Under the pieces are notes generated by a model. It was not told where the DNA came from, did no database searches, and worked only from the letters and a program-made list of their open reading frames with translations. From Peptoniphilus catoniae (GTDB lineage: Bacteria > Bacillota > Clostridia > Tissierellales > Peptoniphilaceae), in the NCBI RefSeq assembly GCF_901447155.2, contig NZ_LR588415.1:168885-232884 (forward strand): a stretch of DNA of 64,000 bases. Direction: 5' to 3'. A program made the position numbers and the translations under genes. Below are positions 1-8,918 of the stretch, piece after piece. How positions within the stretch are numbered: position 1 is the first letter of the stretch; each line of letters begins with the position of its first letter.

Positions 1-1323
1 CCCAAGGTTCTTCACGAAATTCTCGGTATGCCTATGATTGATTATGTAATTGAGGCTACTAAGAATTCTAATGTTGAAAAGACAGATGTGGTCGTGGGTC
101 ATGGAGAGGATAAAATAAGGGAGTATTTTGGAGATAGGGACATTACTTTTAAGAGTCAGCCTATAGGAGAAGGTTGCCCTTATGGCACAGGTTTTGCCGT
201 TATGCAAACTCTGGACAGTTTCCATGATAATGACACTGTTCTTATATTAAATGGTGATACGCCTCTTATTAGGTCCGACACTATAGATGAACTTATTAAG
301 TTTCATGAGGTTAATAATTTTTCCGCTACGATTCTTACGGCGGTTCTTGACTGTCCTTATGGTTACGGCAGAATAATAAGAGATGATAAGGCAAGAATAA
401 AAAAAATAGTTGAGGAAAAGGACGCCTGCCAAAAGGAAAAATTAGTAAGGGAAATTAATTCAGGAATTTTTGTTTTCAAGGGCAAGGATTTAAAGGAGTC
501 TTTAAAAACTTTAAATACTGATAATACTCAAGGAGAGTTGTATTTAACCGATGCTATAGAATCTCTTTCTAGGGAAGGAAAGGAAATCGGCGGCTTTAAG
601 CTAAAGGATAACAGAGAAATTGTAGGAGTTAATTCAAGGGATAATCTTGCTCTATGTACTCAAATAATGAGGGAAAGAATTAATAATGATTACCTGATTA
701 ATGGAGTTACTATGATAGACTCTAAATCAGTTATTATAGAGCCTAGGGTTAAAATAGGCAGAGACACTGTAATTTATCCCGGAGCTGTAATTCAGGGAAC
801 AAGTGTAATTGGAGAAGGATGCACTCTTTATGGAACAACAAGAATAGTGGATTCTATTATTGGAGATAATGTATCAATAGATAACTCTTTAATTGAAAAT
901 TCACAAGTGGGATCAGGTTCAAAGCTTGGACCTTATGCTCATATAAGACCTAATTCAAAAATAGGCAAGAATACTAAAATCGGAAACTTTGTAGAAATTA
1001 AAAATTCAAATTTCGGAGATGGCTCTAAGGCTGCTCATCTGGCTTACGTTGGAGATGCCGATATAGGTAAGAATGTAAACATAGGTTGTGGAGTGGTTTT
1101 TGTAAATTATGATGGAAAATCAAAACACAGAAGTACAGTAGGAGACCATGCCTTTGTAGGGTCCAATGCAAATATTGTAGCACCTGTTAAAATTGAAGAC
1201 TATGGATATATAGCCGCAGGCTCCACTATTACCAAAGATGTAGGAGAGGGTCAATTATCCCTGGAAAGGGCAAAGCAAGTAAATATAGACGGATGGGTTG
1301 AAAGAAAAGGGTTAAAAAAGTAG
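1..1323 (+). CDS. glmU: Bifunctional GlmU, 5' end outside window
   Basis: GlmU acetylates glucosamine-1-phosphate and then uridylylates it, giving UDP-GlcNAc for peptidoglycan. The frame is open from base 1 (PKVLHEILGMPM, the conserved sugar-nucleotide loop), so only about 25 N-terminal residues with the GxGTRM loop are missing; the ATG at 28 is internal. The uridyltransferase half shows NGDTPL, GYGRIIRD and EINSGIFVF. The C-terminal half is a left-handed beta-helix of hexapeptide repeats with HIRPNSKIG, HLAYVGDADIG and NYDGKSKH, which carry acetyltransferase active-site residues. prs follows 12 nt later, as in Bacillus gcaD-prs. Identification is secure. Confidence 0.97.
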   Translation, partial: PKVLHEILGMPMIDYVIEATKNSNVEKTDVVVGHGEDKIREYFGDRDITFKSQPIGEGCPYGTGFAVMQTLDSFHDNDTVLILNGDTPLIRSDTIDELIKFHEVNNFSATILTAVLDCPYGYGRIIRDDKARIKKIVEEKDACQKEKLVREINSGIFVFKGKDLKESLKTLNTDNTQGELYLTDAIESLSREGKEIGGFKLKDNREIVGVNSRDNLALCTQIMRERINNDYLINGVTMIDSKSVIIEPRVKIGRDTVIYPGAVIQGTSVIGEGCTLYGTTRIVDSIIGDNVSIDNSLIENSQVGSGSKLGPYAHIRPNSKIGKNTKIGNFVEIKNSNFGDGSKAAHLAYVGDADIGKNVNIGCGVVFVNYDGKSKHRSTVGDHAFVGSNANIVAPVKIEDYGYIAAGSTITKDVGEGQLSLERAKQVNIDGWVERKGLKK

Positions 1324-1335
1324 GAGGCTTTAGTT

Positions 1336-2286
1336 ATGAGTCAAAGTGTCGGAGAAATAATGATCTTTACCGGAAATTCAAATCATAGTTTGGTGGATAA
1401 AATCTGCAAAGATTTAAAGGTTAAGCAGCCTAATTGCAAGGTAAGTACCTTTTCAGACGGAGAAATAGCAATTGATATTTCCGAAACTGTAAGGGGTAAG
1501 GATGTTTATGTAGTACAGTCAACATCAAATCCTGTTAACAAAAACTTAATGGAATGTCTAATACTTTTAGATGCCTTAAAAAGAGCATCAGCTTGTAGAA
1601 TAAATGTTGTAATACCCTATTACGGTTATGCCAGACAGGACAGAAAGACCAAGGCTAGGGAACCTATTACTGCAAAGCTTGTAGCGGATCTTTTAACTGT
1701 TGCAGGGGCACAAAGAGTTATAGCTATGGATTTACACGCAGGCCAAATTCAAGGATACTTTAATATTCCCGTGGATCACCTTACAGCAGTAAGATATTTG
1801 GCAAACTATTTTAAGGATATAGTAAATCCTGATGAATTTATAATAGTATCTCCGGATCTTGGCGGAGTAACCAGGGCAAGAAAATTTGCCAACGAACTCA
1901 ACCTTCCTATTGCCATAATAGAAAAGAGAAGACCTAAACCTAACGTATCCGAGGTAATGAATATAATAGGAGACATTAAGGGGAAAAATGCTATTTTAGT
2001 AGATGACATCATAGATACTGCCGGCACCTTGTGTAATGCAGCTGAAGCTTTAAAGAAGAACGGAGCAAAGAAAATCTATGGATGTGCCACTCACGGAGTT
2101 CTTTCAGGACCGGCAATTGAAAGAATAGAAAATTCTCTTATGGAAAAATTTATAATAACCGACACTATAGAATTTAATCAAAAAGATAAAAGCACGAAGA
2201 TAGATGTAGTGACTGTAGCTCCTTTATTTGCCGATGCAATTAGAAGAATTAACTCCAATACATCTGTAAGTGCAATGTTTGATTAA
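1336..2286 (+). CDS. prs: Ribose-phosphate pyrophosphokinase
   Basis: Makes PRPP from ribose-5-phosphate and ATP for purine, pyrimidine, His, Trp and NAD synthesis. At 316 aa it has the usual bacterial length. Visible motifs are YYGYARQDRK (ATP/catalytic loop), DLHAGQIQGYF, SPDLGGVTRAR and the PRPP-binding VDDIIDTAGT near residue 220. GGAGG precedes the ATG. It sits between glmU and pth and is probably co-transcribed with both; pth starts only 9 nt after its stop. Confidence 0.98.
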   Translation: MSQSVGEIMIFTGNSNHSLVDKICKDLKVKQPNCKVSTFSDGEIAIDISETVRGKDVYVVQSTSNPVNKNLMECLILLDALKRASACRINVVIPYYGYARQDRKTKAREPITAKLVADLLTVAGAQRVIAMDLHAGQIQGYFNIPVDHLTAVRYLANYFKDIVNPDEFIIVSPDLGGVTRARKFANELNLPIAIIEKRRPKPNVSEVMNIIGDIKGKNAILVDDIIDTAGTLCNAAEALKKNGAKKIYGCATHGVLSGPAIERIENSLMEKFIITDTIEFNQKDKSTKIDVVTVAPLFADAIRRINSNTSVSAMFD

Positions 2287-2295
2287 GGTGATAAC

Positions 2296-2859
2296 TTGTA
2301 TATTATAGCAGGTCTTGGAAATCCAGGAGATGATTACAAGTACACAAGACATAATATGGGCTTTTTGACAATAGATAAAATCGCCGAAAGGTTAAATATT
2401 AGGGTAAATAAAATTAAGTTTAAGGGTCTTGTAGGAGATGGAAGCTATGCAGGAGAAAAAATTCTCTTAATTAAACCTCAAACCTATATGAATAAAAGCG
2501 GAGAATCTATAAGAGATGTAGTTAACTTTTATAAAATCGACCCTCAAAACCTTATTGTCTTGGTAGATGATATAGACATAGACTTTGCTCAGGTTAAGAT
2601 AAAGCGAAAGGGGTCCGCCGGGACTCACAATGGACTTAAATCAGTTATTTATCAACTGATAAGTGATGATTTTCCGAGAGTTAAAATAGGAGTAGGAAAA
2701 AAACATCAGGGTCAGGACTTGGCAAACTTTGTTTTAAGCGGATTTTCCAAAAGTGAAAAAGTAGAAATTGAAGAAGCTATAGAAAAGGCGGCAGACGCAA
2801 CTCTTGAAATTATTGAAAGAGGAGTCGAATCCGCCATGAATAAATATAACGGAAAATAA
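2296..2859 (+). CDS. pth: Peptidyl-tRNA hydrolase
   Basis: Releases peptides from peptidyl-tRNA that drops off ribosomes. 187 aa, normal for the family. Key features are GLGNPG at the N terminus, TRHNMGF with the catalytic His near residue 20, QTYMNKSGES, and DDIDIDF with the Asp near residue 95, followed by GSAGTHNGLKS. The start is TTG (2296) directly before the conserved YIIAGLGNPG, with AAGGTG upstream. Spacing in the glmU-prs-pth block suggests one operon that ends near the hairpin at 2862. Confidence 0.97.
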   Translation: MYIIAGLGNPGDDYKYTRHNMGFLTIDKIAERLNIRVNKIKFKGLVGDGSYAGEKILLIKPQTYMNKSGESIRDVVNFYKIDPQNLIVLVDDIDIDFAQVKIKRKGSAGTHNGLKSVIYQLISDDFPRVKIGVGKKHQGQDLANFVLSGFSKSEKVEIEEAIEKAADATLEIIERGVESAMNKYNGK

Positions 2860-2861
2860 AG

Positions 2862-2887
2862 AATCGGGGGAGAGGACTTTCCCGATT
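2862..2887 (+). terminator. Hairpin after pth
   Basis: AATCGGG pairs with CCCGATT (7 bp, 12-nt loop) and is followed by TCTTGT rather than a run of T. It may be a weak terminator or a processing hairpin between pth and mfd. Confidence 0.5.
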
Positions 2888-2912
2888 TCTTGTCGTGTAA
2901 GAAGGTGACAGT

Positions 2913-5900
2913 TTGAATTTTATAAGTGATCCCATTAAGGACCTTAAGGCTTATAAAGAGATAGTTAGCTTAATAAATATCGGTAAAAGCCCTTTAGGAG
3001 TTTACGGAGGGGTATCAGGACAAAAAAGTCATATGATTTATAGCCTTTTGTCAGATAAAATAAAACCGATTATTTTTATTGCCGGAGATAATTTAAAGGC
3101 AAGACGAACCTACGAGGACCTAAGAGCCTTGGGAGTTAAGAATACAGGTTTATATCTTAACAGAGATCTGTTTTTGTACGACAGATATTCTAAGGGACTG
3201 GATAATATAAAAAAAAGGGTTTCAACTCTTGAAGGTATAGTAAATAAATCCTTTTCTGTAATAATAACCACTCCGGAAGCTCTAGGGGACAAAATTATCT
3301 CTAAAGAAATTTTTAAGGATAATGTCTTAAAAATAAAAGTTGGAGATGAAATAGACCTTAAAAATTTATCGCAGAAATTGGTAGATATGGGTTATGAAAG
3401 GCTTGATCAGGTTGAAGGATTCGGTCAATTTTCTCAAAGGGGCTCTATAATTGATATATATACTTCATCAGGGCCTGTAAGAATTGAACTTTTTGATGTG
3501 GAAGTAGACTCTCTAAGATCCTTTGATATAGCTGGGCAAAGATCAATAGAAAATTTAAAGGATATAAAGGTATCCCCGGCGACAGATATTTTAATTCCAA
3601 GAAGTCAAACAGAGGCTATAGCCGACAAATTAGAAAAAGCATTAAAAAAATCAGAAATTAAAAATAATAAAGACAGGCTCAGGGAAAAGTTTAGAAGGTA
3701 CATTGATGATTTAAAATCTCAGGGATCAGTTAAAAACACTGATTTAATAATTCCTTTTATAGAAGATAAGTATCTTGAATCTATACTGGACTATTTTAAC
3801 AAAGACGCTCTTATAATATTTGATGAGCCCAATGGAGCCATGGATAAATTAAAAAGCTTGGATGAGGAATATAAATCAGGGCTTGCAGACTTAATGGATG
3901 CAGGAGAAGCACTTAAAGAGCATGAAAAAGTAAGGCTTTCTCCTGAAGTTGTAGCGGAAAAAATAAAGAAACACAGGACTATTTTACTTAGTGCCTTAAC
4001 GGCTTCTTTTAAAAATTTTAGTCCCCAGGGACTTGTATCCTTAAAAATGAGATCATCAACTAACTATAAGGGTAAAATGAAGCTTTTTATAGAAGATCTT
4101 AACAGATATATCTATAGGGGCTATAAAATCGTAATTATGGCAGGAGACGATCAAAGGGCAAAAAGGCTAAAGGATACCTTGTTTGATGAAGGAATTACAG
4201 CAAGGTTTGAAAAAAACTATAAAGGCCAAATTAAAAGCGGAGAAATTATAGTAACAGTGGGAGCTTTAAATGAAGGCTTTGAAATAGTGGACCTTAAATA
4301 TCTTCTAGTTAACTATAGGGAAATCTATGGTGGAGATACAAGGGTTAAAAAGAAAAAAAATAAAAAATCTCTTAATTTTGATGATCTTAATATTGGAGAT
4401 TATGTAGTACATGAGGCTCACGGAGTTGGTAAATATGTAGGGACTCAAAGACTTACCCTAAAAGGTGTTACCAAGGACTATGCCCTTATTCAATATAAGG
4501 GTACCGACAAACTCTTTTTGCCTATAGAAAATTTAGACTCTATCTATAAGTACACATCATCAGAGGGGAAGGCTCCTAAAATCAGTAAACTCAATTCTTT
4601 AGAGTGGAATAGGGCCAAGTCAAAGGCTAAAAAAAGTGTTGAGGATATGGCGGAAGACTTAATAAAGCTTTATGCTACAAGAATGGAGTCCCAAGGTTTC
4701 GCTTTTAGCAAGGACAGTTTATGGCAAAGGGAATTTGAAGACTCTTTTGAATTTGAAGATACACCAGGACAAGTCAGATCATCTGAGGAAATAAAAGAGG
4801 ACATGGAGTCTAACAGGCCTATGGACAGGCTTTTATGTGCAGATGTAGGCTATGGTAAAACCGAGGTTGCAATAAGAGCAGCCTTTAAGGCTATAATGGA
4901 CGGCAAACAGGTCGCTTTTCTTGTGCCTACAACTATTCTTGCCAGACAGCATTACAATACTATTGTAGACAGATTTAAAGGCTATCCCATAAGCACCGTT
5001 CTACTTTCAAGATTCAGAAGTAAAAAAGAACAGGAAAAAGACCTTAAAGATTTAAAAGCCGGTATTGCCGATATGGTTGTGGGAACCCACAGAATACTTT
5101 CAAAGGATGTAGAATTTAAAGATTTAGGGCTTCTAATAGTTGATGAAGAGCAAAGATTCGGAGTAAGGGATAAGGAAAGACTTAAAATGATGAGGGAAAA
5201 TGTGGACACACTAACTCTAACTGCCACACCTATTCCTAGAACCTTGCAAATGTCAATGATAGGCATAAGAGACATGTCAGTTATAGAGGAGCCTCCGGAA
5301 GAAAGATTTCCCGTGCAAACCTATGTTGTTGAATACAACAATATGATGATAAGAGATGCAATAATAAGAGAAATGGAAAGAGGGGGACAAATTTACTTTG
5401 TCTATAACAGGGTAGCAAATATGGAAAATAAACTTTCCGAATTAAAAGCTCTGGTCCCTGAAGCAAGATTTGCTATGGCACATGGGCAAATGCCGTCAAA
5501 AATTCTTGAAGACACAATGCTTTCCTTTATTGACGGAGATTTTGATGTTCTTTTATGTTCAACCATTATTGAAACAGGTATGGACATGAAAAATGTAAAC
5601 ACCATGATAGTAGCCGATTCAAACAGACTAGGCCTTTCTCAACTCTATCAACTTAGAGGAAGAATAGGAAGATCAGACAAAATTGCCTATGCCTACTTTA
5701 CCTATGAGCCTAATCTATCTTTAACGGAGATTGCACAAAAAAGGCTAAAGTCCATAAAAGAGTTTACAGAATTCGGATCAGGCTATAAAATCGCTTTAAA
5801 AGATTTGGAAATAAGAGGCTCAGGCAGCATTTTAGGTTCAAGGCAAAGTGGACATATTAACTCGGTGGGTTACGATCTCTATATAAAATATTTAAAAGAA

Positions 5901-6386
5901 GCTTTAATGAAGCTTAAGGGTCAAGAGGTAAAAGAAAGACCAGACACATCAATAGATCTCAACATAGACTCCTATATTCCAAGAGAATATATAAAAAATG
6001 ACAGCTCAAGAATAGAAATATATAAAAAAATCGCATCAATAAGTTCAAAGGGGGACTATAGTGACTTGGTAGATGAGCTTATTGACAGATTCGGCGAACC
6101 GCCTAAAGAAGTTATAAACCTTATGGACATAGCTCTTTTAAGATATCAGTCCAAGGAAGCCGGCATCTTGTCTATAAATCAAAAAGATTTTACTTACGAA
6201 ATTAAACTTTTAGAATTTATAGACCTTGAAACTGTTAAGGCTCTTGGGAAGGGCTTTAAACAAATGGAGTTAAATCCGGGCAGTGAACCCTCCTTTAAGC
6301 TGAGAAATTTAAAAAATCCCATAGAAGATCTTAATAAAGTAGCTGAAATTTTAAAAGTTACACAAAAAAATCACAAGAAAAGATAA
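2913..6386 (+). CDS. mfd: Transcription-repair coupling factor Mfd
   Basis: Mfd is a translocase that pushes stalled RNA polymerase off DNA and recruits UvrA to the lesion. 1157 aa, full length. The N-terminal third is UvrB-like. A CarD-type polymerase-interaction domain follows near residue 490 (DYVVHEAHGVGKYVG). The RecG-like motor has Walker A ADVGYGKTE, the box DEEQRFG, TATPIPRTL, IIETGMDMKNVN and QLRGRIGRS, and the TRCF domain closes the protein. The start is TTG with AAGGTG 5 nt upstream. In Bacillus mfd also follows pth; here spoVT and yabM, which normally come next, are missing. Confidence 0.97.
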   Translation: MNFISDPIKDLKAYKEIVSLINIGKSPLGVYGGVSGQKSHMIYSLLSDKIKPIIFIAGDNLKARRTYEDLRALGVKNTGLYLNRDLFLYDRYSKGLDNIKKRVSTLEGIVNKSFSVIITTPEALGDKIISKEIFKDNVLKIKVGDEIDLKNLSQKLVDMGYERLDQVEGFGQFSQRGSIIDIYTSSGPVRIELFDVEVDSLRSFDIAGQRSIENLKDIKVSPATDILIPRSQTEAIADKLEKALKKSEIKNNKDRLREKFRRYIDDLKSQGSVKNTDLIIPFIEDKYLESILDYFNKDALIIFDEPNGAMDKLKSLDEEYKSGLADLMDAGEALKEHEKVRLSPEVVAEKIKKHRTILLSALTASFKNFSPQGLVSLKMRSSTNYKGKMKLFIEDLNRYIYRGYKIVIMAGDDQRAKRLKDTLFDEGITARFEKNYKGQIKSGEIIVTVGALNEGFEIVDLKYLLVNYREIYGGDTRVKKKKNKKSLNFDDLNIGDYVVHEAHGVGKYVGTQRLTLKGVTKDYALIQYKGTDKLFLPIENLDSIYKYTSSEGKAPKISKLNSLEWNRAKSKAKKSVEDMAEDLIKLYATRMESQGFAFSKDSLWQREFEDSFEFEDTPGQVRSSEEIKEDMESNRPMDRLLCADVGYGKTEVAIRAAFKAIMDGKQVAFLVPTTILARQHYNTIVDRFKGYPISTVLLSRFRSKKEQEKDLKDLKAGIADMVVGTHRILSKDVEFKDLGLLIVDEEQRFGVRDKERLKMMRENVDTLTLTATPIPRTLQMSMIGIRDMSVIEEPPEERFPVQTYVVEYNNMMIRDAIIREMERGGQIYFVYNRVANMENKLSELKALVPEARFAMAHGQMPSKILEDTMLSFIDGDFDVLLCSTIIETGMDMKNVNTMIVADSNRLGLSQLYQLRGRIGRSDKIAYAYFTYEPNLSLTEIAQKRLKSIKEFTEFGSGYKIALKDLEIRGSGSILGSRQSGHINSVGYDLYIKYLKEALMKLKGQEVKERPDTSIDLNIDSYIPREYIKNDSSRIEIYKKIASISSKGDYSDLVDELIDRFGEPPKEVINLMDIALLRYQSKEAGILSINQKDFTYEIKLLEFIDLETVKALGKGFKQMELNPGSEPSFKLRNLKNPIEDLNKVAEILKVTQKNHKKR

Positions 6387-6438
6387 TAAATAGTGTATAA
6401 TTAATAAATATGAAATATGAAGTAGAAAGGATGATATC

Positions 6439-7596
6439 TTGAATATCAATATTAATAAAAGATTAAAATCTTTTACAAAAAAATTAACTTTAACCCTGGG
6501 ACTTGGAGCCCTAGTTTTAACATCAGCTTGCGGTAAAGGTCCTGCAGGAGTAGTTGCTACAGTAAATGGTGTAGACCTTACAGAAGAGGATTTTTTAGTA
6601 GAGTATACGGCACAAAGAAACAATGCCATTATAAGCTCAAACTATAATGAAAGTGTTTTAAGTCAACCATCCTATGGAGATCCAAGCCTTACAGTAGATC
6701 AGGAGCTTAGAAGACAAACCTTAGAAAACATGATTCAAATGGAAGTAATAAAGCAAGACGCTGAAGCAAAGGGAGTCAAAATTGACCAAAAGGCAATAGA
6801 TGAAAAAATAGCTAAGGCTAAAGAACAATCCGGCGGAGATGAAGGATATACTGCAGCTCTAAAAGAAATCGGTGTTACTCCTAAGTTTTATGAAAACTTT
6901 ATATACACAGGAGAGCTTGCTACAAAGTATAGTGAACTTCTTGAAAAAGAAGTAAAGATAGAAGACAAGGATTTAGAAAACTATTACGAAAAGAATAAGG
7001 ATAACTACTTTACAGCAAAGGCTTCACATATTCTTGTAGACAATGTGGAACTTGCCAACAAATTAAAAAAAGAACTTGATAAGGGAGCAGATTTTGCAGA
7101 GCTTGCCAAGGAAAATTCAATTGACCCGTCAAATGCAAAAAACGGCGGAGAGCTTGGAGAGTTTAAAAACGGAACTATGGTTTCAGAATTTGAAGAAGCT
7201 ATAAAGCTGCTTAAAAACGGAGAAATTTCAGACCCGGTAAAAACACAATTCGGCTATCACCTAATTAAGCTTGAGGATAAAAAGATAACTCCTTATGAAG
7301 AAGTTAAGGATGAGATAAGAAAAGTTTATACTAGACAAAAGAATCAGGAATATTTAGACAACTTAGTTAAAAAGGCTAAGATAAAGAAGTATCTTGATCC
7401 TAAAAATGAAATTGAAATTCCTGAAGAGTACAGTGTAGTAATGCCTGCAGCTGCAGAACAAAATCCACCGGCACAAGGAAATGAACAAAAAGCTCAAGAA
7501 ACAAATCAAGCAGAGCAAAAAGCAAATAACGCAAAAACAAATAACGCAAAAACAAATAACAAAGCAAATAATACTAAAAATGATAAGAAAAACTAA
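6439..7596 (+). CDS. prsA: PrsA-like foldase lipoprotein (PpiC/parvulin)
   Basis: Likely a membrane-anchored peptidyl-prolyl isomerase that helps exported proteins fold outside the cell. 385 aa. The N terminus is a lipoprotein signal: KKLTL, hydrophobic core, then LTSAC with the lipidated Cys near residue 31. A SurA-N-like region follows, then a parvulin domain (ASHILVDN, NGGELGEF, FGYHLIKL) at about residues 195-290. The C-terminal 45 residues are a low-complexity Ala/Asn/Lys/Gln tail made of short NNAKT repeats, probably a wall spacer. The start is TTG behind AGAAAGG. The family is clear; that it is the essential PrsA is inferred. Confidence 0.9.
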   Translation: MNININKRLKSFTKKLTLTLGLGALVLTSACGKGPAGVVATVNGVDLTEEDFLVEYTAQRNNAIISSNYNESVLSQPSYGDPSLTVDQELRRQTLENMIQMEVIKQDAEAKGVKIDQKAIDEKIAKAKEQSGGDEGYTAALKEIGVTPKFYENFIYTGELATKYSELLEKEVKIEDKDLENYYEKNKDNYFTAKASHILVDNVELANKLKKELDKGADFAELAKENSIDPSNAKNGGELGEFKNGTMVSEFEEAIKLLKNGEISDPVKTQFGYHLIKLEDKKITPYEEVKDEIRKVYTRQKNQEYLDNLVKKAKIKKYLDPKNEIEIPEEYSVVMPAAAEQNPPAQGNEQKAQETNQAEQKANNAKTNNAKTNNKANNTKNDKKN

Positions 7597-7600
7597 ATAA

Positions 7601-7634
7601 AAAAGGGGCAGGTCTTAAAGGACTTGCCCTTTTA
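7601..7634. terminator. Bidirectional terminator between prsA and folP
   Basis: GGGCAGGTC and GACTTGCCC form a stem flanked by A-rich sequence on the left and T-rich on the right. It can stop prsA (+) and folP (-), which converge here. Confidence 0.85.
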
Positions 7635-7640
7635 TATTTC

Positions 7641-8618
7641 TTATTTATTCTTGTAGGATCCAAAATTAATATCTTCCATGTCCTTGGCAAACCTTACAGC
7701 ACTTGCAACATCCCTTGCAAGCTTGTGATGCTTAAGAGTATGGACTCTTACAGCCTCAACGCCCTTTAAGGTTGCTATAGAGGTTAAAACTGATGAAGCT
7801 TCATCTCTATTTTCAAAACCTTCAGTACTTTCGGGGTTAGTTTCAAATCCTGAAGTCTCAATAATATTTTGAACGAATCTTTTTCTTGATACTCCTAAAA
7901 AAGTAAAAAATCCCATTTCTCTAATTACATCAATTTCATTTATCAGTATAAGATTTTCCTTTTTAGTAAGACCAAAACCTATACCCGGATCCAACATAAT
8001 TCTTTCCTTAGGAATGTTGTATTTTTTTGCCAGGTCAAGAGATTTTTTAAAATATTCTTTCATGAGCTTAACAATTTCCATGTTCCTAAAGTCCTTTAAC
8101 TCATCTTGACTAAAGACACCTTGGGCGCCAAAAGAAGGAAATATTTTTGAACTTGGATGATTAGGTCTTGCAATAACAGGATTAAACATTACAATGGCAG
8201 CTGTTGAACTTAACCCTATAGTTTCAGCCATATTCTTATCGCCAAGAAAACCTGTAATATCATTTATTATATCGGCGCCTTCTTCAATAGCCGCCTTGGC
8301 AACAGCTGCCTTCCAAGTATCTACTGAAAGAGGCAAATCAGTTATATTTCTAAGCTCTCTTACAACAGGAGCAACTCTATCAATTTCTTCATCAATATTA
8401 ACATAGGTGCTTCCGGGCCTTGTGGACTCCCCACCTATATCCAACATATCAGCACCGTCTTTAATTAATTCCTCAGCTCTTTTTAAAGCCTTATCTCTCC
8501 CAAAGTATTTTCCCCCGTCTGAAAAAGAATCCGGAGTAACATTAATAATGCCGCAAATCATAGTTTTAACAGGTCCAGTTAAGGTCTTGTCCCTGTAGCT
8601 GAACTTCAAATTTTCCAT
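7641..8618 (-). CDS. folP: Dihydropteroate synthase
   Basis: Joins p-aminobenzoate to dihydropterin pyrophosphate in folate synthesis; the sulfonamide target. 325 aa. Conserved loops are GIINVTPDSFSDGG, DIGGESTRPG, a central DPGIGFGLTK, LGVSRKRF and the C-terminal VRVHTL. It is somewhat longer than the usual 270-290 aa because of an insertion around residues 140-185 containing MFNPVIARP. It stands alone on the minus strand with no other folate gene beside it. Its leader carries a tetrahydrofolate riboswitch and a terminator, so the pathway product should shut it off. Confidence 0.95.
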   Translation of the reverse strand: MENLKFSYRDKTLTGPVKTMICGIINVTPDSFSDGGKYFGRDKALKRAEELIKDGADMLDIGGESTRPGSTYVNIDEEIDRVAPVVRELRNITDLPLSVDTWKAAVAKAAIEEGADIINDITGFLGDKNMAETIGLSSTAAIVMFNPVIARPNHPSSKIFPSFGAQGVFSQDELKDFRNMEIVKLMKEYFKKSLDLAKKYNIPKERIMLDPGIGFGLTKKENLILINEIDVIREMGFFTFLGVSRKRFVQNIIETSGFETNPESTEGFENRDEASSVLTSIATLKGVEAVRVHTLKHHKLARDVASAVRFAKDMEDINFGSYKNK

Positions 8619-8649
8619 AACAATCTCCTACTTTCCATAACAATCCCTA

Positions 8650-8679
8650 AAATAAAAAAGGCACACAAGAGTGCACCGC
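8650..8679 (-). terminator. Riboswitch-controlled terminator of folP
   Basis: Read on the minus strand, GGTGCAC-TCTT-GTGTGCC forms a 7-bp stem with two G-T pairs, followed by six T. It lies between the THF aptamer and folP. GCGG at its 5' edge can instead pair with CCGC in the 3' strand of aptamer stem P1. That gives a simple antiterminator/terminator choice: ligand bound, terminator on. Confidence 0.85.
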
Positions 8680-8684
8680 AAATA

Positions 8685-8774
8685 ACAGCGGAAGCGACAA
8701 AAAACCGTGTGTAATCACTTCGTCTTGTAACTACATCCCATTTACAAGCACTTTACGAATTTTGCCTACTCTGT
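8685..8774 (-). ncRNA. Tetrahydrofolate (THF-I) riboswitch
   Basis: On the minus strand this contains the diagnostic THF-I pieces in order: GAGTAGG, CGTAAAGTG, AATGGGATGT, ACAAGACGAAG and CGCTTCCGC. P1 forms between ACAGAGTAGG and CTTCCGCTGT. The AATGGGATGT loop and ACGAAG match the published class I aptamer nearly base for base. Placement just upstream of folP fits a folate-biosynthesis gene. Known THF-I switches repress on binding THF. Confidence 0.93.
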
Positions 8775-8806
8775 TTTAAAGGTCTATATAATTTCCAACG
8801 ATTTAA

Positions 8807-8835
8807 ATACTATAGTAAGGTTTTACTTTTGTCAA
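8807..8835 (-). promoter_or_regulatory. folP promoter
   Basis: TTGACA, a 17-bp spacer and TAGTAT on the minus strand. Transcription would begin roughly 25 nt before the THF aptamer, the distance expected for a riboswitch leader. Confidence 0.8.
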
Positions 8836-8918
8836 TTTATTTTCCTCAAAGACTACCCGGTTTTAAAGCTCTTTACAAGTAAAAAGTTAAATATTAGAAT
8901 TAACAGGAGGTGTTTTAC

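Noticed and set aside
8872-8900. TTTACA-17-TAGAAT promoter for the YabN-type gene
   Set aside because: The predicted start falls inside the AGGAGG ribosome site, so the mRNA would lose it. Hexamers may be chance in AT-rich DNA.
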